DNA from: Ignavibacteria bacterium
Lineage (GTDB): Bacteria; Bacteroidota; Ignavibacteria; Kapaibacteriales; UBA2268
Reading direction: 5' to 3'
DNA length: 64,000 nucleotides
NCBI GenBank assembly: GCA_031261605.1
Contig: JAISJI010000060.1
Coordinates: 1-64,000, forward strand
The notes below the pieces were generated by a model. That model was given only the letters and a program-made list of their open reading frames with translations, was not told the origin of the DNA and did no database searches. Positions 45,813-54,085 of this stretch are shown here, in pieces (the stretch's first letter is position 1; each line of letters begins with the position of its first letter). Made by a program: the position numbers and the translations under genes.

Positions 45813-46541
45813 TTATTTCGGTGGATAATATCTCTCTCCAAAAATCGCCGTTCCAATTCTTACCATCGTTGCTTGCTCGCTAATTGCTATTTCAAAATCG
45901 TGGGACATTCCCATAGATAACTCTTTCAAATCTATACCGCATACATCGTTTACATCTTTTAAAGTATTCCGCAATAATGTAAATTCTTTTCTAATTATTT
46001 TCGCATCTTCCGAAAACGTTCCGATAGTCATTAAGCCAATTAAATTCAAATTTGGCAATGCAAGCATTTGTTTTGTAAGGGTGTTAGCGGTTTCTGGTTC
46101 AACCCCTGATTTGGATTCTTCGCCTGAAGTATTTATTTGCAGTAGCACATTTACTTTTTTATTATATTTTTCTGATTGTTTATTTATTTCTGTCGCAAGT
46201 CCAATAGAATCAATGGTATGTATCGTTGTAACGTAAGGAATTATATATTTCACTTTATTTTCTTGCAGATGTCCAATAAAATGCCATTCAAAAAGCGGAA
46301 TATTTAAATTATTATTTACATAATATTCTGTAAGTTCTTTATTTTTATCGCGGAATTCTTGTGCATAATTTTCGGCAAAAACAGGAATTCCGGCAGAAAT
46401 TGCATTAGCGATTACTTCATAATTATGAGTTTTAGAGACAGCCAATATTTTTATATCGTCGGGGTTACGTCCGACCGCATTAGCGGCACGGATAATTTTA
46501 TTTTGGATATTTTCGTAATTTTCTTTATATATATTTTCCAT
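45813..46541 (-). CDS. YggS/PLPBP-family PLP homeostasis protein
   Basis: A 242-residue alanine-racemase-fold protein binding pyridoxal phosphate. The PLP lysine is in ILAVSKTHNYEVI (about 36). EWHFIGHLQENKVKYI and LNLIGLMTIGTFSED, and the C-terminal LSMGMSHDFEIAI(S)EQATMVRIGTAIFG pattern, are diagnostic. Length normal, start as given. Confidence 0.93.
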   Translation of the reverse strand: MENIYKENYENIQNKIIRAANAVGRNPDDIKILAVSKTHNYEVIANAISAGIPVFAENYAQEFRDKNKELTEYYVNNNLNIPLFEWHFIGHLQENKVKYIIPYVTTIHTIDSIGLATEINKQSEKYNKKVNVLLQINTSGEESKSGVEPETANTLTKQMLALPNLNLIGLMTIGTFSEDAKIIRKEFTLLRNTLKDVNDVCGIDLKELSMGMSHDFEIAISEQATMVRIGTAIFGERYYPPK

Positions 46542-46675
46542 TTTTTATTTAATTTTACGCAAATGTTAATTGTTGCAAGTAAATATTTTCTTTGTTTTGG
46601 AGCAAATTTAATTTATTTTTTGCAACTATTTCAACATTGTCATTTAAGCGAGCGATTTGATAATCAAACGCATTT

Positions 46676-47527
46676 TTATTTAATTAATTGCCATTTCCCA
46701 TCTATTAATTCTACAATTCCTTTCTTTTTCATTGTTTGCAAACTTGTTCTTGCTGCATGTTTCCACTTTTTACCAAAATGAATGTCATTTATAATTCTAT
46801 CCACATTATCATCACATAAATCAGGATGTATTTCCTGAATTAAATTATTAATTATTTCTTGTTTTAATGCTCCATTTTTCTGCAATAAATAATAAATTGT
46901 CTTTTCAAATACTGGATGTATCTTTCCACCAGCCAATTTAATTTTAATTAATTCATCATTTGCTTCTAAAATGGCTTCATTGAACTGAATTTCAAGTTTT
47001 TTGCTAAATATTTTTTCTTTTTTACGATAAATTTCTTTTACTTTATCAGATAAAGTGCAATATTTTTGAATATCATTACTATTAATTAATGCCCCAAGAT
47101 TGCCGTAGTCCGTTAAATCATTTTTTATAAACGATACTAGTTGATTATCATCAGTATAAACTCCGTATTCAAAATTATTATAAAGCCCACCCGCAGTAAG
47201 ATTGCCAGAGGTGACTATCGCCTCTTTATTATCACGAACATAAACTTTTGCGTGCAATCTTGGCAAATGAAAAATCTGCACTAAATTAATATTTTGAAAA
47301 AAAGTAGCAAATGCAAATGGATTTGTAGAACCTTGATAAATATTGTTTGGCGACAAGTCGGTAATAAATCTTAATAGTCCTCTTTCTTTAAAATCATCCG
47401 AAACAGCATTAAGAATAAAATCAGCTCCTGCATCAGAAAAATAAGGACTTGAAATAGTTAATTCTGACTTAACATTGTTCAACAAAGCAGACAAATTCTC
47501 GCTCCAACCACGTTGCAATGCTTGCAT
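46676..47527 (-). CDS. PLD-superfamily nuclease-like protein with winged-helix C-terminus
   Basis: A 283-residue protein. One complete phospholipase-D motif H-x-K-x4-D (His92, Lys94, Asp99 in RLHAKVYVRDN) is followed by the usual TSGNLTAGGLYNNFEYG. With one motif per chain it would need to dimerise, as in BfiI-type and other PLD nucleases. The C-terminal part (about 200-283) looks like a helical/winged-helix domain (KKWKHAARTSLQTMKKKGIV). Its ATG abuts the stop of the preceding gene (TAAATG), so the two are coupled. Probably a restriction or defence nuclease; specificity unknown. Confidence 0.75.
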   Translation of the reverse strand: MQALQRGWSENLSALLNNVKSELTISSPYFSDAGADFILNAVSDDFKERGLLRFITDLSPNNIYQGSTNPFAFATFFQNINLVQIFHLPRLHAKVYVRDNKEAIVTSGNLTAGGLYNNFEYGVYTDDNQLVSFIKNDLTDYGNLGALINSNDIQKYCTLSDKVKEIYRKKEKIFSKKLEIQFNEAILEANDELIKIKLAGGKIHPVFEKTIYYLLQKNGALKQEIINNLIQEIHPDLCDDNVDRIINDIHFGKKWKHAARTSLQTMKKKGIVELIDGKWQLIK

Positions 47528-48151
47528 TTATGCCACCTCCATAAAATAATGTTCAAAATCCGTAATTATATCCATATTAATCATATACTGATTGTTTTTA
47601 TCTTTGCTTGCGATGCTTGATAAGCGTTCTAAGCCATTTTTATCAATAACTATAAACACAAAACTATTTAGTTGTACTCTTGTAATATAATATTTATTAA
47701 GTATATGTTTCCACAATTTATTGTCAAACATCTCTATTTTTAATTCATAAAACCATTTACGAAGTGTCTTATCTAAATCTCCCCATTCAACATCGCAAAT
47801 TGCTAATAATACACCATAATATCCATCTTTGGAAATGGCAGTATCTACAATATTTTTATTGTTTAATATACAAAATTCATTATCGGAATTTAACATTGCA
47901 ACTTTCAAGTCCCAATTAATGTTGCCCTTCAAATCGAAACAAACATTATCAAACTTATCACCCGGAAAAGCAAACTTTTCATTCAGGATTTTGTGAACAA
48001 TAAATTCAAAATAGAATGCCCACCATTCCATTTGTCGCCAATTATAATCGGCTTCTTTAAGTTCTAAAACGGATTTCTTGCCTTCCCATATCTTTGGAAG
48101 TTTCAAAAGTTCAGTTTGCAGCAATTTAATATCGTTTGTATACTTTTTCAT
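47528..48151 (-). CDS. Unknown protein with candidate PD-(D/E)xK-like site, partner of PLD nuclease
   Basis: 207 residues from the ATG at 48151. The same frame stays open further upstream, but those codons overlap nuoH and give nonsense-like sequence, so I reject them. FDLKGNINWDLKVAM (about 72-86) holds two D-L-K triplets in a hydrophobic context, resembling the D...xDxK core of restriction-type nucleases; this is suggestive, not proven. A Trp-rich helix (NWRQMEWWAFYFEFIVHKIL) precedes it. It starts 11 bases after the nuoH stop and is coupled to the PLD gene. Strongly AT-rich. Role unknown. Confidence 0.6.
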   Translation of the reverse strand: MKKYTNDIKLLQTELLKLPKIWEGKKSVLELKEADYNWRQMEWWAFYFEFIVHKILNEKFAFPGDKFDNVCFDLKGNINWDLKVAMLNSDNEFCILNNKNIVDTAISKDGYYGVLLAICDVEWGDLDKTLRKWFYELKIEMFDNKLWKHILNKYYITRVQLNSFVFIVIDKNGLERLSSIASKDKNNQYMINMDIITDFEHYFMEVA

Positions 48152-48162
48152 ATATCTATTTA

Positions 48163-49212
48163 CTAATTCCACATAGCATACAATGCCACCGCAAAGAAGC
48201 ATACTAAGCCACAAGGAACTAAGACCTTCCAACTGATGTGCATTAATTGGTCTATTCGCAAACGAGGAACTGTCCAACGAACTATGATTTGGAAGATAAC
48301 CATTCCCATCGCCTTGCCAATGAACCAGAGAGGTTGCAAATATGGTTGGTTTAGAAAATCGCCGAATGGTGAGTTCCAACCGCCAAGGAACATTACCGTA
48401 ACAAGGGCTGATACGACAAACATATTAGCGTATTCGGCTAAGTAGAACATTGCGTATTTCATACCGGAATACTCTGTGCCATAGCCAGCAACGAGTTCGG
48501 ACTCGCCTTCGGGTAAGTCAAATGGCGTTCTGTTGGTCTCTGCGAGTGAGGCGATGATATACATAAGGAAGAGAGCGAGTGTAAATGGTATCAGCCAGAT
48601 TTTTGCAACACCACCGCTACCACCGAGGAAGTTCCAATTCCAGAACCAGCCGTCTTGTGAATGCACTATGGTGCTCATATCGAGGGAACTGGTGAGTGCT
48701 GCAATGGACAGCAGGCAGATGGAGATTGGTATTTCGTAACTCACCATTTGGGCTGCAGCACGCATTCCGCCGAGTAGCGAATACTTATTGTGTGATGACC
48801 AGCCGCCGATAATGATACCGACAACGCCGAATGCACTAACAGCAAAGGCGTAGTATAAGCCGACATTGATGCTTGATGGAACAAATATTTCGCCGATAGG
48901 TAGCACGCAAAATGCCATCAATGTTCCCATAAAGACGACGAAAGGAGCGACGTTGTAGAGCAGTTTATCTGCACGAGCGGGTGTAGTGTCTTCCTTTTGG
49001 AGTAGTTTAATTACTTCAATGAGTGGCTGACCGATGCCGTGGTATGTGTTTCGCCACGGACCGACACGTCTTTGCATCCAAGCGGATACTTTGAGTTCTG
49101 TAAGTATTGCTGCTAATGCGTATACGGTAATGAATAGTATGATGATAATAGCGGCAACGGCATAACCTACGAGGTTTTCGCCCAATAACTGGTATATTAT
49201 ATTTTGTTCCAT
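48163..49212 (-). CDS. nuoH: NADH-quinone oxidoreductase subunit H
   Basis: A 349-residue membrane subunit of complex I at the quinone-channel interface. It has about eight helices and the conserved segments RVGPWRNTYHGIGQPLIEVI, ADKLLYNVAPFVVF, ETNRTPFDLPEGESELVAGY and TEYSGMKYAMFYLAEYANMF. No other nuo subunit is adjacent: upstream is noncoding, downstream is the nuclease-like pair. Its composition (GTG/GCC-rich) differs from the AT-rich genes that follow. Confidence 0.96.
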   Translation of the reverse strand: MEQNIIYQLLGENLVGYAVAAIIIILFITVYALAAILTELKVSAWMQRRVGPWRNTYHGIGQPLIEVIKLLQKEDTTPARADKLLYNVAPFVVFMGTLMAFCVLPIGEIFVPSSINVGLYYAFAVSAFGVVGIIIGGWSSHNKYSLLGGMRAAAQMVSYEIPISICLLSIAALTSSLDMSTIVHSQDGWFWNWNFLGGSGGVAKIWLIPFTLALFLMYIIASLAETNRTPFDLPEGESELVAGYGTEYSGMKYAMFYLAEYANMFVVSALVTVMFLGGWNSPFGDFLNQPYLQPLWFIGKAMGMVIFQIIVRWTVPRLRIDQLMHISWKVLVPCGLVCFFAVALYAMWN

Positions 49213-49371
49213 AGTATATGTTATATATAAATCTGACTTTGCAATATATACAAATATATATAAAAAAACTCTCTATTTTACTATACGGGCAATACTTTTT
49301 TGTGGAAAGGGGCTGTGGGAGGTTGTAATTATGGGCGAATAATTATTCGCTCATACGAAATGCCTGAACTT

Positions 49372-49401
49372 TGATTAATCTGTTTAATCGTAGTTCAGAC
49401 A
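49372..49401 (+). repeat. Direct repeat copy 1 flanking the GLUG-like gene
   Basis: About 30 bases, TGATTAATCTGTTTAATC then GTAGTTCAGACA, recur with two substitutions at 50412-50441 in the same orientation, on the other side of the gene at 49488-50375. The 49213-49487 gap contains only this repeat and the palindrome that follows. Confidence 0.75.
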
Positions 49402-49416
49402 ACAAATCCACCCTTC

Positions 49417-49444
49417 GTAGGGGTTCAAAATTTTGAACTCCTAC
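49417..49444. repeat. 28-base palindrome with GTTCAAAATTTTGAAC core
   Basis: GTAGGGGTTCAAAA and TTTTGAACTCCTAC form an inverted repeat with one mismatch. The same TAGGnGTTCAAAATTTTGAAC core recurs at 53869-53899 and, degenerated, near 51975-51991. It probably acts as a transcription barrier or REP-type element downstream of the GLUG-like gene. Confidence 0.75.
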
Positions 49445-49487
49445 AATACAATAGGGATTGCTGGACTTTTGTGTGGGTCTATAGGTT

Positions 49488-50375
49488 TTACCTCGCCAAT
49501 TCATTCATAAGCAAATGCGTAGGAAGACCCGTAACTCCCGGATGGTCTTGGTTATTGACCGCTTTATACTTGCACATCTGGATGTCGTAAAAGCAATCGG
49601 TGATAGATGTAGTAGTTGCTCCGTTTAAATTTCCTACTATCGCTCCTACATTTTCTGTCCCTTCCAATGCAGCTGTATTTATACATCTTGTTATATTGCA
49701 TCCAGAAGAAAGCATTGAAATTATTCCCCCAGTAACAAATGTTCCCCTAATAAAACCGGCATTGACGCAATCCTCTATACTTCCTGCTGCTACCAAACCT
49801 AATATTCCTGATACAGTACTTCCAATAATATTTCCTGTGTTAGTGCATTTTTTAATAAATCCCCCTACCACCACAGAACAAATCCCTGATGCTGCAATTC
49901 CCGTAATGGTTGCATTATTGCTACAATTAATTATAGTGGCAGAATAAGGATGAGTAGCATCTGAAGGTCTAAGACCATTATAGTAGCATATTCCGGCTTC
50001 ATAACTTTTTCCTGTCACTCTTAAATTTGCTATCGTTCCCAAATTATTACCGAATAAAATATTACTCTGTGCACTTACTTTTAGATAAATTGTATGGTTA
50101 TTACCATCAAAGTAGCCATAGAAGTAATGAGGACTATTTTGGAAACCTCCGATAGAGCGGTAATCACAACTATCTGTAATATCGTTCATCAGCAAGAAGT
50201 ATTTATTCATTGACCAATAATTTCCATAAAAACAACTATCGCTCAACGCCTCCATATCTGCCTTGCTGGTTATCTGATATGGGTCGGTTTGTGTTCCGCT
50301 ACCACCGCTGAATTGTGCGGATAGCGTTATTGTTGTAGATATTATAATAGCAAATATAAATGGTATTTTTTTCAT
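49488..50375 (-). CDS. Secreted GLUG-type repeat protein, probably C-terminally truncated
   Basis: A 295-residue exported protein. A signal peptide ends LSAQ, then comes FSGGSGTQTDPYQITSKADM, as in surface proteins carrying GLUG repeats (a repeated G-x-I-x-x-C-x-N motif). Repeats about 140-270 include ATIINCSNNATITGIAASG, FIKKCTNTGNIIGSTVSG and SIEDCVNAGFIRGTFVTG, which would form a beta-solenoid. It stops at TGLPTHLLMNELAR beside a palindrome, without any sorting domain, so truncation is likely. A shorter relative lies at 32681. Confidence 0.7.
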   Translation of the reverse strand: MKKIPFIFAIIISTTITLSAQFSGGSGTQTDPYQITSKADMEALSDSCFYGNYWSMNKYFLLMNDITDSCDYRSIGGFQNSPHYFYGYFDGNNHTIYLKVSAQSNILFGNNLGTIANLRVTGKSYEAGICYYNGLRPSDATHPYSATIINCSNNATITGIAASGICSVVVGGFIKKCTNTGNIIGSTVSGILGLVAAGSIEDCVNAGFIRGTFVTGGIISMLSSGCNITRCINTAALEGTENVGAIVGNLNGATTTSITDCFYDIQMCKYKAVNNQDHPGVTGLPTHLLMNELAR

Positions 50376-50411
50376 TGTTGGATTCCTCCATATATATAAT
50401 CATAGAAAATC

Positions 50412-50441
50412 TGACTAATCTGTTTAATCATAGTTCAGACA
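50412..50441 (+). repeat. Direct repeat copy 2 flanking the GLUG-like gene
   Basis: TGACTAATCTGTTTAATC then ATAGTTCAGACA, the upstream partner of 49372-49401, about 1.04 kb away in the same orientation. Confidence 0.75.
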
Positions 50442-50474
50442 AATCCCCAATTCTCCTTTAGTCAATGGCTCATA

Positions 50475-51605
50475 TTATCTTACCTTAAATGTTGCTAATG
50501 CAATGATAGCAAGGATTACAGCCACAATATAGTAGCGTAATACTATTTTGGACTCGTGTATCCCTTTCTTTTCAAAATGGTGATGCACCGGTGCGATTAA
50601 GAATATTCTGCGTCCCTCGCCATACTTCTTTTTAGTATACTTAAAATATGTTACTTGTATTATTACCGACAGCGTCTCCGCAAAGAACACGCCTCCAAGT
50701 ATTGGAAGCAAAAATTCCTTCTTTACCAATACGCACAGCACGCCTATTGCTCCACCTAATGCTAATGAGCCGGTGTCTCCCATAAATATTTGTGCAGGAT
50801 AGCCGTTATACCATAGAAAGCCCAGTGATGCTCCGACTATCGCTGCACAGAATACTGTAAGTTCGCCTGCACCTTGCAAGTTCATTATATTAAGATATTC
50901 AGCAAACTTTGCATTACCCGTTACATAGCATATCAATGCCAATGCGAGTGCAACTACACCTACTGTGCCGATAGCCAAGCCATCCAAGCCATCCGTAAGA
51001 TTGACCGCATTAGAGGTCGCTGTTATAATGAAAATCATGATTGGTATGTATAGATAGCCGAAATCTAAATTAATATTTTTTACAAATGGAACGGTCGTTA
51101 CCGTGTTATATATATCAAAGTTACTGCCAAATAAATCGGGGAAAAAGTAAATCGTAATACCAACCACCAAGCCAATGAATATCTGTCCTACCAATTTATA
51201 TTTGCCAATTAACCCCTTTTTGAACTTCTTTACCACCTTCAAATAGTCATCTAAGAAACCCACGCCACCAAGGAAAGCCGTAACTACCAATGCCAATATG
51301 ACGAATGCGTTCTCTATCCTCGCCCAAAGAATAGTCGGCACAAGCACAGCCAGCAGTATAATAAGACCGCCCATTGTTGGTGTTCCTGCTTTGAGCGAAT
51401 GAGTTCCCACGCCTGTCAATTCCACTTTATTCTGCTCTACGTGTTGCGATGACTTCAACTTCCGAATAATCGGCGGAGCAAACACTACACTAAGAACAAG
51501 TGCTGTGATTGCGGATGCAGCAGCACGAAAAGTAAGGTAATGGAATACGCCCATTCCCGGCGGTGAGAACAATGTCTCTATTAATTCTACTATGTAGTTA
51601 AACAT
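50475..51605 (-). CDS. mraY: Phospho-N-acetylmuramoyl-pentapeptide-transferase
   Basis: A 376-residue polytopic enzyme making lipid I from UDP-MurNAc-pentapeptide and undecaprenyl phosphate. It has about ten helices, GTPTMGGLIILLAV, FLDDYLKV with catalytic Asps, NLTDGLDGLAIGT, FMGDTGSLALGGAIG and the APVHHHFEKKG loop. It stands alone here; the usual murE/murF/murD/ftsW neighbours of the dcw cluster are absent on both sides. Confidence 0.96.
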   Translation of the reverse strand: MFNYIVELIETLFSPPGMGVFHYLTFRAAASAITALVLSVVFAPPIIRKLKSSQHVEQNKVELTGVGTHSLKAGTPTMGGLIILLAVLVPTILWARIENAFVILALVVTAFLGGVGFLDDYLKVVKKFKKGLIGKYKLVGQIFIGLVVGITIYFFPDLFGSNFDIYNTVTTVPFVKNINLDFGYLYIPIMIFIITATSNAVNLTDGLDGLAIGTVGVVALALALICYVTGNAKFAEYLNIMNLQGAGELTVFCAAIVGASLGFLWYNGYPAQIFMGDTGSLALGGAIGVLCVLVKKEFLLPILGGVFFAETLSVIIQVTYFKYTKKKYGEGRRIFLIAPVHHHFEKKGIHESKIVLRYYIVAVILAIIALATFKVR

Positions 51606-51784
51606 TCTTTAATTGGTAGATTGGATTCTATATTCTTTTAATTTTTCTATCTATAATCGTTTAGTTGTTCAATATTTTTATGTGCTTGAATCAAATAAAT
51701 CAGCTTCATAGTTAAGTGGATATAGCATCTGTAAGATATATGTTATGCAAATTAATAAAAAAAAAGGATAATAATATCATCTAT

Positions 51785-51973
51785 ATGAAAATTACTACTA
51801 GAACGCCTGTTTGCGTAAGAGTAGTAGGTTGTGATGGAACTGTAACCGTCCTCGATGGAAAGGTGCCGGATGGCTACACAGCCACGCCAGGATGTGGAAA
51901 CGTTGGCTTTGTAAGCATTTGGGATTTAGTAGATTCTATCAGAATTTCTGCAAGGAATAGTGTTAATATATAA
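51785..51973 (+). CDS. Small cysteine-containing protein, unknown function
   Basis: 62 residues from the ATG at 51785, with GGATAA about 12 bases upstream. Longer starts at 51716 and 51740 would cross a poly-A run. It is a compact beta-like sequence with two cysteines near positions 9 and 15 and a third near 36, and ends IRISARNSVNI. No family recognised. The last 11 codons and the downstream DNA recur in inverted form at 53854-53941, so a fragment of a second copy exists. Confidence 0.5.
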   Translation: MKITTRTPVCVRVVGCDGTVTVLDGKVPDGYTATPGCGNVGFVSIWDLVDSIRISARNSVNI

Positions 51974-52007
51974 AAATTTTAAACCCCTATCTTTTTTTGG
52001 GCGGGGA
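51943..52007 (+). repeat. Left arm of inverted repeat around the glycosyltransferase-like gene
   Basis: AATTTCTGCAAGGAATAGTG, TTAATATATAAAAATTTTAA and CCCCTATCTTTTTTTGGGCG form a stretch that matches the reverse complement of 53854-53941. Differences are a few substitutions and the loss of the GATAGGGGGTTC half of the hairpin in this arm. It overlaps the 3' end of the small gene. Confidence 0.75.
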
Positions 52008-52099
52008 GCGTAGGATTTGCTAAAAAGTTAAATTATTACGAAAAAATGCCGATAATAATCTAACTGTACTATAATTCAATATAATTTCAAAATATAAAG

Positions 52100-53836
52100 A
52101 TGTTCAATTTCAAACACCAATATACTCTATGGGTTCTCATTGCTCTGGTTATTGTTGCCGGTGCGGTGCGGTTCTGGATGGCGGCATATACTTCTCTTGG
52201 CTTTGAGGAGCAGATGTTGTGGTTTATTGGTGCCAAGCATTCAATATTGGATAGCATTGAAAATATATGGTATTACAAGCCAACCGGTCTGATATTAGGC
52301 ATTACCGCTTGGCTCACAAATTACCAATGGTTGCACTACGAAATTTTATCGCGACTAATATCCTATCTCGCTGGAATTGCAGCAGTTCCATTCATATTTT
52401 ATCTTGCACGTAAATTCTATGGCGAAATCGAAGGATTGCTCGCAGCTGCATTCATTGCGGTAAGTTGGCTATGTATAGATGTATCTACAACGGTGAGTAT
52501 CTACTCGCTTTTGCTTATGCTACTTATCGCATATTTCCTTTCACTTATGTCCTTCTTTGATGATATAGCCGAAGAGAGAGTTCCCAAAGTATCCACCACC
52601 ATAACATTCGTCGCTACGGGTTTATTGCTTGGTATTACAAGCGTTTGGGGTATAATTTCTATTGCAATTTCATTTTTCTATACATTCTTTTTCATTACGA
52701 AACCGAAGCAATTCTTTGCCATATTCTCTAAATTTACATTTATACTAATACCGATGGCGTTGTTGGTATGGGTTTACTTCCAGTATGATATGATATTTGA
52801 AGCACATAGCATAGATATATTAGCGTCTCTACTTGCACTCAACACAGCCATAGCCGATAATTATGTTTTGACTGGTGTCGTTGTACTTCCGTTGCTCTGG
52901 CTTGCTGGAATATACATTAAGAAGTTGATATATATAAAGATACTTATCAAGACCAACGAAGAGCGATTAGATATAAAGAAAATATTCGCAAATTCCACAT
53001 TGCTCCTGACAATATGGTTCGTCTGCTCCATCGCAGCAACACTGCTTCTTCCATATTATTTGCATATCAAATATGATATATCGGATTTGGTATTTTGTAT
53101 ACCTCCATTAGCGATACTTGTGGCTCGTAGCATCGTTCTGTTCTCGCAAAAAGTGAGACGCCAATTAATTATTGGCGGAGTATTAATCGCAAGCATCATT
53201 CTTGCATCATATCTAAACCTATCAAAACTAACGGATTATACAGATTACAACCAAGCAACGCATTTCATTATGCACGCCTCCGTTCTGTATGATACAACAA
53301 TAATTATGCCAGACATTGTTGTAATAGAAGAAAATTGTGATAATGACGAAATGCCCGCTGTAGAGGACATTTTCCCTGATTCCACTACCGCTAATGACCT
53401 CTTTATCCCGGATGAAGTGCTGGAATTACCTCCAAGCCAAATCGAGCCAATAGTTGCAGAACATAAGCCAGACACCGTTGTAGTGGATACCACACCAATT
53501 GCCGTAGTAGATACAACTCCTCAAATCAAAATAACGCAACGCTATGATAAATCGTATGGTGTGCTGTTCTCCGGCAATACTTTCCCAAAACAAGCATTCT
53601 CTTATTATTTACAAAAAAACAATATCCATTTAAAATACTTCTCCTTCGATGGCAACTTAATGTATCTATCAAATATCTTGTCGCAAGCGAAAAACGTAGG
53701 TATAACGAAGTTGTGGTATATAGTAGATGAGACCATTACTGATGCCAGCGTTATCCCCAATCTTATTGCAAATGGCTTTGTTATAGAGGGTTACCGCTAT
53801 CGCAATATTACGCTATTGCTTCTCTCCGTCCGCTAA
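52100..53836 (+). CDS. Polytopic glycosyltransferase-like (GT39/PMT-type) membrane protein
   Basis: A 578-residue protein. About ten helices in residues 5-385 carry an early periplasmic-type loop (AYTSLGFEEQMLWFIGAKHS) and SRLISYLAGIAAVPFIFYLA, the layout of GT-C/PMT enzymes. The acidic pair in the loop is E-E rather than the common D-E. A soluble C-terminal half (about 400-578) is acidic and Pro/Thr-rich before a globular end containing YGVLFSGNTFPKQAF. It probably transfers a lipid-linked sugar at the periplasmic face; substrate unknown. It is flanked by inverted repeats. Confidence 0.6.
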   Translation: MFNFKHQYTLWVLIALVIVAGAVRFWMAAYTSLGFEEQMLWFIGAKHSILDSIENIWYYKPTGLILGITAWLTNYQWLHYEILSRLISYLAGIAAVPFIFYLARKFYGEIEGLLAAAFIAVSWLCIDVSTTVSIYSLLLMLLIAYFLSLMSFFDDIAEERVPKVSTTITFVATGLLLGITSVWGIISIAISFFYTFFFITKPKQFFAIFSKFTFILIPMALLVWVYFQYDMIFEAHSIDILASLLALNTAIADNYVLTGVVVLPLLWLAGIYIKKLIYIKILIKTNEERLDIKKIFANSTLLLTIWFVCSIAATLLLPYYLHIKYDISDLVFCIPPLAILVARSIVLFSQKVRRQLIIGGVLIASIILASYLNLSKLTDYTDYNQATHFIMHASVLYDTTIIMPDIVVIEENCDNDEMPAVEDIFPDSTTANDLFIPDEVLELPPSQIEPIVAEHKPDTVVVDTTPIAVVDTTPQIKITQRYDKSYGVLFSGNTFPKQAFSYYLQKNNIHLKYFSFDGNLMYLSNILSQAKNVGITKLWYIVDETITDASVIPNLIANGFVIEGYRYRNITLLLLSVR

Positions 53837-53853
53837 TAATATTGTCACCTACT

Positions 53854-53941
53854 TCCCGCCAAAAAAAAGATAGGTGTTCAAAATTTTGAACCCCCTATCA
53901 ATTAAATTTTTTATATATTAACACTATTCTTTGCAGAAATT
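53854..53941 (-). repeat. Right arm of inverted repeat with remnant of the small gene
   Basis: Read on the - strand it contains the codons for SAKNSVNI and a stop, then TTAATATATAAAAAATTTAA, a GATAGGGGGTTC hairpin and CTATCTTTTTTTTGGCGG. It is the counterpart of 51943-52007. Upstream of these codons the coding similarity ends within a few triplets, so only the 3' tip of a second small-gene copy remains. Confidence 0.75.
53869..53899. terminator. Bidirectional hairpin terminator
   Basis: GATAGGTGTTCAAAA and TTTTGAACCCCCTATC pair with one bulge. On the - strand it is followed by eight T residues; on the + strand by AATTAAATTTTTT. It could end the glycosyltransferase transcript (stop at 53836) and block antisense transcription. 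Confidence 0.7.
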
Positions 53942-54085
53942 ATGCGTCCTGAGCTCTGCTTCTGCAACTACACGAGTATACGAAAAAGTTTGCATACAAA
54001 AAAGGAAACGCAAAAGTAAATTTAGGAATGGGGAATAGCCACCAGCCAATACCCATTTCCACAAGGAAGGAAAACTCTAATGCCT

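Noticed and set aside
48152-48379. N-terminal extension of the nuclease-partner gene into nuoH
   Set aside because: Those 76 codons are nuoH in another frame; the ATG at 48151 lies just after the nuoH stop.
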